64,000 bases of DNA from Siphonodentalium dalli. Its lineage: Eukaryota > Mollusca > Scaphopoda > Gadilida > Siphonodentaliidae. The stretch spans positions 204,396,690 to 204,460,689 of the forward strand of contig CP136069.1 in assembly GCA_032622095.1 (NCBI GenBank). Reading direction: 5' to 3'. The notes under the pieces are model-generated. The model saw nothing but the letters and a program-made list of their open reading frames with translations, ran no database searches and was not told the DNA's origin. Shown one piece after another: positions 9,604 to 23,981 of the stretch. Each line of letters opens with the position of its first letter. Positions within the stretch are counted from its first letter, which is position 1. A program made the position numbers and the translations under genes.

Positions 9604-12600
9604 TAATCGTCAATCTGTATGTCATGACCTGTCAGAGTTTTAACCCCGCCCCCGCACCAATCTGTATGTCATGACCTGTCTGAATCGTCAATCTGTTTGT
9701 CATGACCTGTCTGAATCGTCAATCTGTTTGTCATGACTTGTCAGAGTTTTAACCCCGCCCCCGCACCAATCTGTATGTCATGACCTGTCAGAGTTTTAAC
9801 CCCGCCCCCGCACCAATCTGTATGTCATGACCTGTCTGAATCGTCAATCTGTTTGTCATGACCTGTCTGAATCGTCAATCTGTTTGTCATGACTTGTCAG
9901 AGTTTTAACCCCGCCCCCGCACCAATCTGTTTGTCATGACCTGTCTGAATCGTCAATCTGTTTGTCATGACCTGTCTGAATCGTCAATCTGTTTGTCATG
10001 ACTTGTCAGAGTTTTAACCCCGCCCCCGCACCAATCTGTTTGTCATGACCTGTCTGAATCGTCAATCTGTTTGTCATGACCTGTCTGAATCGTCAATCTG
10101 TTTGTCATGACTTGTCAGAGTTTTAACCCCGCCCCCGCACCAATCTGTATGTCATGACCTGTCAGAGTTTTAACCCCGCCCCCGCACCAATCTGTATGTC
10201 ATGACCTGTCTGAATCGTCAATCTGTTTGTCATGACCTGTCTGAATCGCCAATCTGTATGTCATGACCTGTCTGAATCATCAATCTGTTTGTCATGACCT
10301 GTCTGAATCGTCAATCTGTTTGTCATGACTTGTCAGAGTTTTAACCCCGCCCCCGCACTAATCTGTTTGTCATGACCTGTCTGAATCGTCAATCTGTTTG
10401 TCATGACCTGTCTGAATCGTCAATCTGTTTGTCATGACTTGTCAGAGTTTTAACCCCGCCCCCGCACCAATCTGTATGTCATGACCTGTCAGAGTTTTAA
10501 CCCCGCCCCCGCACCAATCTGTATGTCATGACCTGTCTGAATCGTCAATCTGTTTGTCATGACCTGTCTGAATCGTCAATCTGTTTGTCATGACTTGTCA
10601 GAGTTTTAACCCCGCCCCCGCACCAATCTGTTTGTCATGACCTGTCTGAATCGTCAATCTGTTTGTCATGACCTGTCTGAATCGTCAATCTGTTTGTCAT
10701 GACCTGTCTGAATCATCAATCTGTTTGTCATGACCTGTCTGAATCGTCAATCTGTTTGTCATGACTTGTCAGAGTTTTAACCCTGCCCCCGCACCAATCT
10801 GTATGTCATGACCTGTCTGAATCGTCAATCTGTTTGTCATGACCTGTCTGAATCGTCAATCTGTTTGTCATGACCTGTCTGAATCGTCAATCTGTTTGTC
10901 ATGACCTGTCTGAATCGTCAATCTGTTTGTCATGACCTGTCTGAATCGTCAATCTGTTTGTCATGACCTGTCTGAATCGTCAATCTGTTTGTCATGACCT
11001 GTCTGAATCGTCAATCTGTTAAGTCATGACCTGTCTGAATCGTCAATCTGTTTGTCATGACCTGTCTGAATCGTCAATCTGTTTGTCATGACCTGTCTGA
11101 ATCGTCAATCTGTTTGTCATGACCTGTCTGAATCGTCAATCTGTTTGTCATGACCTGTCTGAATCGTCAATCTGTTAAGTCATGACCTGTCTGAATCGTC
11201 AATCTGTTTGTCATGACCTGTCTGAATCGTCAATCTGTTTGTCATGACCTGTCTGAATCGTCAATCTGTTTGTCATGACCTGTCTGAATCATCAATCTGT
11301 TTGTCATGACCTGTCTGAATCGTCAATCTGTTTGTCATGACTTGTCAGAGTTTTAACCCCGCCCCCGCACCAATCTGTATGTCATGACCTGTCTGAATCG
11401 TCAATCTGTTTGTCATGACCTGTCTGAATCGTCAATCTGTATGTCATGACCTGTCTGAATCGTCAATCTGTATGTCATGACCTGTCTGAATCGTCAATCT
11501 GTTTGTCATGACTTGTCAGAGTTTTAACCCTGCCCCCGCACCAATCTGTATGTCATGACCTGTCTGAATCGTCAATCTGTTTGTCATGACCTGTCTGAAT
11601 CGTCAATCTGTATGTCATGACCTGTCTGAATCGTCAATCTGTATGTCATGACCTGTCTGAATCGTCAATCTGTTTGTCATGACCTGTCTGAATCGTCAAT
11701 CTGTTTGTCATGACCTGTCTGAATCGTCAATCTGTTTGTCATGACCTGTCTGAATCGTCAATCTGTTTGTCATGACCTGTCTGAATCGTCAATCTGTTTG
11801 TCATGACCTGTCTGAATCGTCAATCTGTATGTCATGACCTGTCTGAATCGTCAATCTGTATGTCATGACCTGTCTGAATCGTCAATCTGTTTGTCATGAC
11901 CTGTCTGAATCGTCAATCTGTATGTCATGACCTGTCTGAATCGTCAATATGTATGTCATGACCTGTCTGAATCGTCAATCTGTTTGTCATGACTTGTCAG
12001 AGTTTTAACCCTGCCCCCGCACCAATCTGTATGTCATGACCTGTCTGAATCGTCAATCTGTTTGTCATGACCTGTCTGAATCGTCAATCTGTATGTCATG
12101 ACCTGTCTGAATCGTCAATCTGTATGTCATGACCTGTCTGAATCGTCGATCTGTTTGTCATGACCTGTCTGAATCGTCAATCTGTTTGTCATGACCTGTC
12201 TGAATCGTCAATCTGTTTGTCATGACCTGTCTGAATCGTCAATCTGTTTGTCATGACCTGTCTGAATCGTCAATCTGTTTGTCATGACCTGTCTGAATCG
12301 TCAATCTGTTTGTCATGACCTGTCTGAATCGTCAATCTGTTTGTCATGACCTGTCTGAATCGTCAATCTGTTTGTCATGACCTGTCTGAATCGTCAATCT
12401 GTATGTCATGACCTGTCTGAATCGTCAATCTGTATGTCATGACCTGTCTGAATCGTCAATCTGTTTGTCATGACCTGTCTGAATCGTCAATCTGTTTGTC
12501 ATGACCTGTCTGAATCGTCAATCTGTTTGTCATGACCTGTCTGAATCGTCAATCTGTTTGTCATGACCTGTCTGAATCGTCAATCTGTTTGTCATGACCT

Positions 12601-15600
12601 GTCTGAATCGTCAATCTGTATGTCATGACCTGTCTGAATCGTCAATCTGTATGTCATGACCTGTCTGAATCGTCAATCTGTTTGTCATGACCTGTCTGAA
12701 TCGTCAATCTGTATGTCATGACCTGTCTGAATCGTCAATCTGTATGTCATGACCTGTCTGAATCGTCAATCTGTTTGTCATGACTTGTCAGAGTTTTAAC
12801 CCTGCCCCCGCACCAATCTGTATGTCATGACCTGTCTGAATCGTCAATCTGTTTGTCATGACCTGTCTGAATCGTCAATCTGTATGTCATGACCTGTCTG
12901 AATCGTCAATCTGTATGTCATGACCTGTCTGAATCGTCGATCTGTTTGTCATGACCTGTCTGAATCGTCAATCTGTTTGTCATGACCTGTCTGAATCGTC
13001 AATCTGTTTGTCATGACCTGTCTGAATCGTCAATCTGTTTGACATGACCTGTCTGAATCGTCAATCTGTTTGTCATGACCTGTCTGAATCGTCAATCTGT
13101 TTGTCATGACCTGTCTGAATCGTCAATCTGTTTGTCATGACCTGTCTGAATCGTCAATCTGTTTGTCATGACCTGTCTGAATCGTCAATCTGTTTGTCAT
13201 GACTTGTCTGAATCGTCAATCTGTTTGTCATGACCTGTCTGAATCGTCAATCTGTTTGTCATGACCTGTCTGAATCGTCAATCTGTTTGTCATGACCTGT
13301 CTGAATCGTCAATCTGTTTGTCATGACCTGTCTGAATCGTCAATCTGTTTGTCATGACCTGTCTGAATCGTCAATCTGTTTGTCATGACCTGTCTGAATC
13401 GTCAATCTGTTTGTCATGACCTGTCTGAATCGTCAATCTGTTTGTCATGACCTGTCTGAATCGTCAATCTGTATGTCATGACCTGTCTGAATCGTCAATC
13501 TGTATGTCATGACCTGTCTGAATCGTCAATCTGTTTGTCATGACCTGTCTGAATCGTCAATCTGTATGTCATGACCTGTCTGAATCGTCAATCTGTATGT
13601 CATGACCTGTCTGAATCGTCAATCTGTTTGTCATGACTTGTCAGAGTTTTAACCCTGCCCCCGCACCAATCTGTATGTCATGACCTGTCTGAATCGTCAA
13701 TCTGTTTGTCATGACCTGTCTGAATCGTCAATCTGTATGTCATGACCTGTCTGAATCGTCAATCTGTATGTCATGACCTGTCTGAATCGTCGATCTGTTT
13801 GTCATGACCTGTCTGAATCGTCAATCTGTTTGTCATGACCTGTCTGAATCGTCAATCTGTTTGTCATGACCTGTCTGAATCGTCAATCTGTTTGTCATGA
13901 CCTGTCTGAATCGTCAATCTGTTTGTCATGACCTGTCTGAATCGTCAATCTGTTTGTCATGACCTGTCTGAATCGTCAATCTGTTTGTCATGACCTGTCT
14001 GAATCGTCAATCTGTTTGTCATGACCTGTCTGAATCGTCAATCTGTTTGTCATGACTTGTCTGAATCGTCAATCTGTTTGTCATGACCTGTCTGAATCGT
14101 CAATCTGTTTGTCATGACCTGTCTGAATCGTCAATCTGTTTGTCATGACCTGTCTGAATCGTCAATCTGTTTGTCATGACCTGTCTGAATCGTCAATCTG
14201 TTTGTCATGACCTGTCTGAATCGTCAATCTGTTTGTCATGACCTGTCAGAATCGTCAATCTGTTTGTCATGACTTGTCAGAATCGTCAATCTGTTTGTCA
14301 TGACCTGTCTGAATCGTCAATCTGTTTGTCATGACCTGTCTGAATCGTCAATCTGTATGTCATGACTTGTCTGAATCGTCAATCTGTTTGTCATGACCTG
14401 TCTGAATCGTCGATCTGTTTGTCATGACCTGTCTGAATCGTCGATCTGTTTGTCATGACCTGTCTGAATCGTCAATCTGTTTGTCATGACCTGTCTGAAT
14501 CGTCAATCTGTTAGTCATGACCTGTCTGAATCGTCAATCTGTTTGTCATGACCTGTCTGAATCGTCAATCTGTTTGTCATGACCTGTCTGAATCGTCAAT
14601 CTGTTTGTCATGACCTGTCTGAATCGTCAATCTGTTTGTCATGACCTGTCTGAATCGTCAATCTGTTTGTCATGACCTGTCTGAATCGTCAATCTGTATG
14701 TCATGACCTGTCTGAATCGTCAATCTGTATGTCATGACCTGTCTGAATCGTCAATCTGTTTGTCATGACCTGTCTGAATCGTCAATCTGTATGTCATGAC
14801 CTGTCTGAATCATCAATCTGTATGTCATGACCTGTCTGAATCGTCAATCTGTTTGTCATGACCTGTCTGAATCGTCAATCTGTTTGTCATGACTTGTCAG
14901 AGTTTTAACCCCGCCCCCGCACCAATCTGTTTGTCATGACCTGTCTGAATCGTCAATCTGTTTGTCATGACCTGTCTGAATCGTCAATCTGTTTGTCATG
15001 ACTTGTCAGAGTTTTAACCCCGCCCCCGCACCAATCTGTATGTCATGACCTGTCAGAGTTTTAACCCCGCCCCCGCACCAATCTGTATGTCATGACCTGT
15101 CTGAATCGTCAATCTGTTTGTCATGACCTGTCTGAATCGCCAATCTGTATGTCATGACCTGTCTGAATCATCAATCTGTTTGTCATGACCTGTCTGAATC
15201 GTCAATCTGTTTGTCATGACTTGTCAGAGTTTTAACCCCGCCCCCGCACTAATCTGTTTGTCATGACCTGTCTGAATCGTCAATCTGTTTGTCATGACCT
15301 GTCTGAATCGTCAATCTGTTTGTCATGACTTGTCAGAGTTTTAACCCCGCCCCCGCACCAATCTGTATGTCATGACCTGTCAGAGTTTTAACCCCGCCCC
15401 CGCACCAATCTGTATGTCATGACCTGTCTGAATCGTCAATCTGTTTGTCATGACCTGTCTGAATCGTCAATCTGTTTGTCATGACTTGTCAGAGTTTTAA
15501 CCCCGCCCCCGCACCAATCTGTTTGTCATGACCTGTCTGAATCGTCAATCTGTTTGTCATGACCTGTCTGAATCGTCAATCTGTTTGTCATGACCTGTCT

Positions 15601-18600
15601 GAATCATCAATCTGTTTGTCATGACCTGTCTGAATCGTCAATCTGTTTGTCATGACTTGTCAGAGTTTTAACCCTGCCCCCGCACCAATCTGTATGTCAT
15701 GACCTGTCTGAATCGTCAATCTGTTTGTCATGACCTGTCTGAATCGTCAATCTGTTTGTCATGACCTGTCTGAATCGTCAATCTGTTTGTCATGACCTGT
15801 CTGAATCGTCAATCTGTTTGTCATGACCTGTCTGAATCGTCAATCTGTTTGTCATGACCTGTCTGAATCGTCAATCTGTTTGTCATGACCTGTCTGAATC
15901 GTCAATCTGTTAAGTCATGACCTGTCTGAATCGTCAATCTGTTTGTCATGACCTGTCTGAATCGTCAATCTGTTTGTCATGACCTGTCTGAATCGTCAAT
16001 CTGTTTGTCATGACCTGTCTGAATCGTCAATCTGTTTGTCATGACCTGTCTGAATCGTCAATCTGTTAAGTCATGACCTGTCTGAATCGTCAATCTGTTT
16101 GTCATGACCTGTCTGAATCGTCAATCTGTTTGTCATGACCTGTCTGAATCGTCAATCTGTTTGTCATGACCTGTCTGAATCATCAATCTGTTTGTCATGA
16201 CCTGTCTGAATCGTCAATCTGTTTGTCATGACTTGTCAGAGTTTTAACCCCGCCCCCGCACCAATCTGTATGTCATGACCTGTCTGAATCGTCAATCTGT
16301 TTGTCATGACCTGTCTGAATCGTCAATCTGTATGTCATGACCTGTCTGAATCGTCAATCTGTATGTCATGACCTGTCTGAATCGTCAATCTGTTTGTCAT
16401 GACTTGTCAGAGTTTTAACCCTGCCCCCGCACCAATCTGTATGTCATGACCTGTCTGAATCGTCAATCTGTTTGTCATGACCTGTCTGAATCGTCAATCT
16501 GTATGTCATGACCTGTCTGAATCGTCAATCTGTTTGTCATGACCTGTCTGAATCGTCAATCTGTTTGTCATGACCTGTCTGAATCGTCAATCTGTTTGTC
16601 ATGACCTGTCTGAATCGTCAATCTGTTTGTCATGACCTGTCTGAATCGTCAATCTGTTTGTCATGACCTGTCTGAATCGTCAATCTGTTTGTCATGACCT
16701 GTCTGAATCGTCAATCTGTTTGTCATGACCTGTCTGAATCGTCAATCTGTTTGTCATGACCTGTCTGAATCGTCAATCTGTATGTCATGACCTGTCTGAA
16801 TCGTCAATCTGTATGTCATGACCTGTCTGAATCGTCAATCTGTTTGTCATGACCTGTCTGAATCGTCAATCTGTTTGTCATGACCTGTCTGAATCGTCAA
16901 TCTGTTTGTCATGACCTGTCTGAATCGTCAATCTGTTTGTCATGACCTGTCTGAATCGTCAATCTGTTTGTCATGACCTGTCTGAATCGTCAATCTGTAT
17001 GTCATGACCTGTCTGAATCGTCAATCTGTATGTCATGACCTGTCTGAATCGTCAATCTGTTTGTCATGACCTGTCTGAATCGTCAATCTGTATGTCATGA
17101 CCTGTCTGAATCGTCAATCTGTATGTCATGACCTGTCTGAATCGTCAATCTGTTTGTCATGACTTGTCAGAGTTTTAACCCTGCCCCCGCACCAATCTGT
17201 ATGTCATGACCTGTCTGAATCGTCAATCTGTTTGTCATGACCTGTCTGAATCGTCAATCTGTATGTCATGACCTGTCTGAATCGTCAATCTGTATGTCAT
17301 GACCTGTCTGAATCGTCGATCTGTTTGTCATGACCTGTCTGAATCGTCAATCTGTTTGTCATGACCTGTCTGAATCGTCAATCTGTTTGACATGACCTGT
17401 CTGAATCGTCAATCTGTTTGTCATGACCTGTCTGAATCGTCAATCTGTTTGTCATGACCTGTCTGAATCGTCAATCTGTTTGTCATGACCTGTCTGAATC
17501 GTCAATCTGTTTGTCATGACCTGTCTGAATCGTCAATCTGTTTGTCATGACTTGTCTGAATCGTCAATCTGTTTGTCATGACCTGTCTGAATCGTCAATC
17601 TGTTTGTCATGACCTGTCTGAATCGTCAATCTGTTTGTCATGACCTGTCTGAATCGTCAATCTGTTTGTCATGACCTGTCTGAATCGTCAATCTGTTTGT
17701 CATGACCTGTCTGAATCGTCAATCTGTTTGTCATGACCTGTCTGAATCGTCAATCTGTTTGTCATGACCTGTCTGAATCGTCAATCTGTTTGTCATGACC
17801 TGTCTGAATCGTCAATCTGTATGTCATGACCTGTCTGAATCGTCAATCTGTATGTCATGACCTGTCTGAATCGTCAATCTGTTTGTCATGACCTGTCTGA
17901 ATCGTCAATCTGTATGTCATGACCTGTCTGAATCGTCAATCTGTATGTCATGACCTGTCTGAATCGTCAATCTGTTTGTCATGACTTGTCAGAGTTTTAA
18001 CCCTGCCCCCGCACCAATCTGTATGTCATGACCTGTCTGAATCGTCAATCTGTTTGTCATGACCTGTCTGAATCGTCAATCTGTATGTCATGACCTGTCT
18101 GAATCGTCAATCTGTATGTCATGACCTGTCTGAATCGTCGATCTGTTTGTCATGACCTGTCTGAATCGTCAATCTGTTTGTCATGACCTGTCTGAATCGT
18201 CAATCTGTTTGTCATGACCTGTCTGAATCGTCAATCTGTTTGTCATGACCTGTCTGAATCGTCAATCTGTTTGTCATGACCTGTCTGAATCGTCAATCTG
18301 TTTGTCATGACCTGTCTGAATCGTCAATCTGTTTGTCATGACCTGTCTGAATCGTCAATCTGTTTGTCATGACCTGTCTGAATCGTCAATCTGTTTGTCA
18401 TGACTTGTCTGAATCGTCAATCTGTTTGTCATGACCTGTCTGAATCGTCAATCTGTTTGTCATGACCTGTCTGAATCGTCAATCTGTTTGTCATGACCTG
18501 TCTGAATCGTCAATCTGTTTGTCATGACCTGTCTGAATCGTCAATCTGTTTGTCATGACCTGTCTGAATCGTCAATCTGTTTGTCATGACCTGTCAGAAT

Positions 18601-20853
18601 CGTCAATCTGTTTGTCATGACTTGTCAGAATCGTCAATCTGTTTGTCATGACCTGTCTGAATCGTCAATCTGTTTGTCATGACCTGTCTGAATCGTCAAT
18701 CTGTATGTCATGACTTGTCTGAATCGTCAATCTGTTTGTCATGACCTGTCTGAATCGTCGATCTGTTTGTCATGACCTGTCTGAATCGTCGATCTGTTTG
18801 TCATGACCTGTCTGAATCGTCAATCTGTTTGTCATGACCTGTCTGAATCGTCAATCTGTTAGTCATGACCTGTCTGAATCGTCAATCTGTTTGTCATGAC
18901 CTGTCTGAATCGTCAATCTGTTTGTCATGACCTGTCTGAATCGTCAATCTGTTTGTCATGACCTGTCTGAATCGTCAATCTGTTTGTCATGACCTGTCTG
19001 AATCGTCAATCTGTTTGTCATGACCTGTCTGAATCGTCAATCTGTATGTCATGACCTGTCTGAATCGTCAATCTGTATGTCATGACCTGTCTGAATCGTC
19101 AATCTGTTTGTCATGACCTGTCTGAATCGTCAATCTGTATGTCATGACCTGTCTGAATCATCAATCTGTATGTCATGACCTGTCTGAATCGTCAATCTGT
19201 TTGTCATGACTTGTCAGAGTTTTAACCCTGCCCCCGCACCAATCTGTATGTCATGACCTGTCTGAATCGTCAATCTGTTTGTCATGACCTGTCTGAATCG
19301 TCAATCTGTATGTCATGACCTGTCTGAATCGTCAATCTGTATGTCATGACCTGTCTGAATCGTCGATCTGTTTGTCATGACCTGTCTGAATCGTCAATCT
19401 GTTTGTCATGACCTGTCTGAATCGTCAATCTGTTTGTCATGACCTGTCTGAATCGTCAATCTGTTTGTCATGACCTGTCTGAATCGTCAATCTGTTTGTC
19501 ATGACCTGTCTGAATCGTCAATCTGTTTGTCATGACCTGTCTGAATCGTCAATCTGTTTGTCATGACCTGTCTGAATCGTCAATCTGTTTGTCATGACTT
19601 GTCTGAATCGTCAATCTGTTTGTCATGACCTGTCTGAATCGTCAATCTGTTTGTCATGACCTGTCTGAATCGTCAATCTGTTTGTCATGACCTGTCTGAA
19701 TCGTCAATCTGTTTGTCATGACCTGTCTGAATCGTCAATCTGTTTGTCATGACCTGTCTGAATCGTCAATCTGTTTGTCATGACCTGTCTGAATCGTCAA
19801 TCTGTTTGTCATGACCTGTCAGAATCGTCAATCTGTTTGTCATGACTTGTCAGAATCGTCAATCTGTTTGTCATGACCTGTCTGAATCGTCAATCTGTTT
19901 GTCATGACCTGTCTGAATCGTCAATCTGTATGTCATGACTTGTCTGAATCGTCAATCTGTTTGTCATGACCTGTCTGAATCGTCGATCTGTTTGTCATGA
20001 CCTGTCTGAATCGTCGATCTGTTTGTCATGACCTGTCTGAATCGTCAATCTGTTTGTCATGACCTGTCTGAATCGTCAATCTGTTAGTCATGACCTGTCT
20101 GAATCGTCAATCTGTTTGTCATGACCTGTCTGAATCGTCAATCTGTTTGTCATGACCTGTCTGAATCGTCAATCTGTTTGTCATGACCTGTCTGAATCGT
20201 CAATCTGTTTGTCATGATTTGTCTGAATCGTCAATCTGTTTGTCATGACTTGTCTGAATCGTCAATCTGTTTGTCATGACCTGTCTGAATCGTCAATCTG
20301 TTTGTCATGACCTGTCTGAATCGTCAATCTGTTTGTCATGACCTGTCTGAATCGTCAATCTGTTTGTCATGACCTGTCTGAATCGTCAATCTGTTTGTCA
20401 TGACCTGTCTGAATCGTCAATCTGTTTGTCATGACCTGTCAGAATCGTCAATCTGTTTGTCATGACTTGTCAGAATCGTCAATCTGTTTGTCATGACCTG
20501 TCTGAATCGTCAATCTGTTTGTCATGACCTGTCTGAATCGTCAATCTGTATGTCATGACTTGTCTGAATCGTCAATCTGTTTGTCATGACCTGTCTGAAT
20601 CGTCGATCTGTTTGTCATGACCTGTCTGAATCGTCGATCTGTTTGTCATGACCTGTCTGAATCGTCAATCTGTTTGTCATGACCTGTCTGAATCGTCAAT
20701 CTGTTAGTCATGACCTGTCTGAATCGTCAATCTGTTTGTCATGACCTGTCTGAATCGTCAATCTGTTTGTCATGACCTGTCTGAATCGTCAATCTGTTTG
20801 TCATGACCTGTCTGAATCGTCAATCTGTTTGTCATGATTTGTCAGAGTTTTTA
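9604..20853 (+). repeat. 11.2 kb satellite array, 31-bp unit with 47-bp variants
   Basis: The unit is CTGTCTGAATCGTCAATCTG plus TTTGTCATGAC (31 bp), head to tail, roughly 350 copies. Scattered 47-bp variants replace the middle with CAGAGTTTTAACCCCGCCCC or its CCCTGCCC version. Each unit contains the 8-base palindrome GTCATGAC. Rare variants mark higher-order duplications: CTGTTAGTCATGAC starts at 14508, 18856, 20081 and 20701 (the last two 620 bp apart, 20 units); CTGTTAAGTCATG starts at 11016, 11172, 15907 and 16063 (4891-bp offset). No long open frame exists and the unit is not a multiple of three, so it is not coding. Confidence 0.97.
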
Positions 20854-21072
20854 ATGTTTTTTTCCCCTCCATCTAGAGATTTTTTCAATGATAAAATTGC
20901 TGAAGCCTAAAACTTGTTCCTTACTTAAATAAACGTAAAATGTTACGGGCAAATTGATGTTTTAATTGCTAAACAATAGCAGGTCTGAGAAATGTGAAGA
21001 AAAGGAATCAAAAAAACTTTGAATAAAAACATTGGGTGGCGAGAGGGTTAATCTCATAGCATACCTACAGGC

Positions 21073-21329
21073 CAAGCCTTAAAGAAATAGTGTGTCTGTC
21101 ATTTGCAGAATGAGGTTCCCAGAGGGTGAATTTAGTGATGCTACCCCGCATAGCGGGCTAGCATCACCAAATTCACCCTCTGGGAACCTCATTCTGCTGA
21201 GGTGTAAGCAGAATGAGGTCCCCAGAGGGTGAATTTGGTGATGCTAGCCCGCTATGCGGAGTAGCATCACTAAATTCACCCTCTGGGTACCTCATTCTAG
21301 AAATGACAGGCACACTATTTCAAGGCTTG
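21073..21329. mobile_element. hAT-like double-hairpin MITE with 8-bp target duplication
   Basis: Ends CAAGCCTT and CAAGGCTTG are flanked by CTACAGGC at 21065-21072 and 21330-21337. It has two CCCGC/GCGGG-loop hairpins as in the 8144 copy, and sits about 220 bases beyond the satellite end. Confidence 0.85.
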
Positions 21330-21337
21330 CTACAGGC

Positions 21338-22191
21338 TATCCACACAGTAACTATCATGGTCCTCTGAGAGATTTATTACCAGTATCTCTTGCTTAGAAT
21401 TTTAAGTCATGACATCTGTCATGCATTTAATTGTCTCAGCTATAACACTATGGGCATGTTTTTCCCCATTTATGTGCCTTATTTTTGAAGCAGTACAATT
21501 GAGAAGGCATGCACAGCATTTCACAACACAATTGACTCATCCTCAATAAGAACATTGCTAGGGCGTGGCAAAATACACAATAGGCAGGTGGAACCAAAAT
21601 TCAAAAACTTGACCTGGATTTGTTCTAGTAAACCCACATAAAAAATTTCATTCCATTCAGTTGAGACTATCTAAATTACCATCCGGAAACCAAAAGTGAA
21701 TAGACGGACAGACAAATAACAAAATACTTCCCATTTTTTTTTAAACGGGCATATAACAAAATAAGAAGAATTTTCAGAAACAAGAATGAAGAAGAACTTT
21801 CAGAAGCAAAATCTAAGCAAAGAAACTGGTAAAAAAAAAACAGAAGGAAATAGTTTGCAGGCAATTTTACACATATATCCAAAATATGCAATTAAGTGAT
21901 ATGAAATAGACTATTTGTATTTCTGACAAATAACATATTACGATGTGAAATTCATTGTGTATATTTGATGACGTAGTACACTAACATAATCGTAACGCTA
22001 TTCATGTGCTTTGCAAAATCTCCCTAGTGTGAAATTCACTATGTGCACAGCCTATTACAAGAACATTTATTCACACAACAACATTTGATTACCATTTTCT
22101 CGCACAAGCAATATATACATAGAAATGTGTACAATCACTAAAGCCGTAATAATATTAAAATCTTTGTTTCCTCATTCCATAACAATGTAAA
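21338..22191. other. AT-rich sequence, nothing recognised
   Basis: No repeat terminus or splice-bounded coding segment is seen. The 71-codon reverse frame at 21676-21891 is hydrophobic low-complexity sequence. Confidence 0.4.
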
Positions 22192-22273
22192 AAGTTTGGG
22201 ATAGGTACTAAGGCAGGTCATCTGATATTTTTAAGTTTGGGGTAGGTACTGAGGCAGGTCATCTGATATTTTT
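22192..22273 (+). repeat. 41-bp tandem duplication
   Basis: Two copies of a unit containing GGTACTAAGGCAGGTCATCT, starting at 22192 and 22233. Confidence 0.85.
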
Positions 22274-22324
22274 CTTTACTTTCTTCCTCTTCAACCAGTG
22301 TTTCAACATGAATTTCATAGAAGA

Positions 22325-22516
22325 TACACCATAATGATCATATCAAATACAGTGTAAATGTATTATCTTACAAATACAGCCCAATTTATACACCATAATG
22401 ATCATATCAGATACAGTGTAAATGTATTATCTTACAAATACAGCCCAATTTATACACCATAATGATCATATAAGATACAGTGTAAACGTATTATCTTACA
22501 AACACAGCCCAATTTA
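22325..22516 (+). repeat. 64-bp tandem repeat, three copies
   Basis: TACACCATAATGATCATATC begins copies at 22325 and 22389 and, with one change, at 22453. Confidence 0.9.
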
Positions 22517-22612
22517 TAATGGAATTGTTCAGTTCTTCATAGAAACTGATAATTTTAATGAGAAAAATCACATAAATTTTATAAAATCGGAGCTGAACAA
22601 TAAAATAATAGT

Positions 22613-23034
22613 TCAGGTCTGCAAATGTCTGTCAATTGCAGAATGAGGTCCCCAGAGGGTGAATTCAGTGACGATATCCCTCGGTGGGCTCTGGGAACCA
22701 CATTCTGCTTAGGCCTCAACTGCTATAGAAGACCTACGATGAGATTAAAGTTTCCCAGTTGAAGTTGGTGATGTTCACTCATTAGTCACCTTGATTATGC
22801 ATTTTATCTTCTGCAAATTAGGGGATATAGAAACTTCCCAGAAGGGAACAAGTAACTAAAAACAATGACATCATGTTAATTTGAGACTATAGAAACTTCC
22901 CAGAAGACAAGGACTAAGCATAAGGTCCCCAGAGGGTGAATTTGTGATGCTAGCCAGCAGTGTGGGATAGCGTCATTAAATTCACCCCTAGGGACCTCAT
23001 TCTGCAAATGACAGACACACTATTTGCAGGCTTG
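22613..23034. mobile_element. hAT-like hairpin MITE, diverged
   Basis: The left end is decayed (GCAAATGTCTGTCAATTGC). The right end TGACAGACACACTATTTGC plus AGGCTTG is well kept. Inner arms GAGGTCCCCAGAGGGTGAAT occur at both ends around the spacer that contains GGGGATATAGAAACTTCCC. Confidence 0.7.
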
Positions 23035-23126
23035 GATAAATATTTTCCGGTCTGAGGTTTTTTCTTGGGTAGGTATGGAGTGGGCAAACAATACAAAATT
23101 TTAATATCGGCTTAAAATTCATAAGT

Positions 23127-23272
23127 TACAGTAATGCCCTAAATAATCGACTCCTTAACCACAGTGAGAGCTTTCTGATGAATGGCAACAAGCCATATTT
23201 CCGACTAAATCCTGAAAAGTTACCCATAATTCTGCTGTTGTTAAGGAGTCGATTACTTAGGGCATTACTGTA
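23127..23272. mobile_element. Tc1/mariner-type MITE, 146 bp
   Basis: 33-base inverted ends begin TACAGTAATGCCCTAAATAA and end in its near-exact complement (one mismatch). The outermost TA fits a TA target, and CAGT...CCC resembles mariner/pogo termini. About 80 bases of unrelated sequence fill the centre. Confidence 0.6.
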
Positions 23273-23981
23273 TAATATAGACAGAACACAACACGAATCT
23301 TAATCAAGAATCTGTTATCGAAGAGCTGCGGACAATGCAAGGATATACATCATGAAAGCGGAAAGACTATGTATCATATGCAACGAGTTTGATGAAATAT
23401 TCTCCAGATTATGATGAAAGTTGTGTTCTGTATTTATTCCACACCATTGTGTCGGATAAGTTTAATCCATGACTTTGACTGCCATTGATACTATAACTAC
23501 CTTTATTGTACGTTAAGTCTGAAGAAAACCATATTTTTGCCAGAATTTAACTTCTGTGTTCTTAAATAAAGCCAACGTTCCAGCTTGTATTCCACGCGTG
23601 TTATACAGTATGTAATCAATGGCCAGGCTTCCGTTAAATACATGTGCCTCCCGTCAATGGATGTGGAATAAAGCCTATTCTCGCATTCTACATGAATCAC
23701 ACTGTGAAACAGTTATCAAAATATAACTTCTCATTAAGTTCTAATAAGAATTATCCATGTTTCTGCTTAGTGCTAACCCACCTGACCAGGATCATCTACC
23801 ATCGATATGCTTTCGACCTAGTTTATGAGGAACCAAAATCAATTGACTTCTCTCTCCTATATCAGTATACATATCGTCGGTGGGCTTCTAAAAGGTCATA
23901 GCAGAAACATGGATAATATTTTTTAGATCTAAACAATCATCAAAACTGGGAACATGATCAATATGGAAGAGGTGTCTTTAA

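Noticed and set aside
9604-20853. Satellite considered as a CRISPR array
   Set aside because: Units are contiguous 31-mers without unique spacers, in a eukaryotic context with no cas genes.
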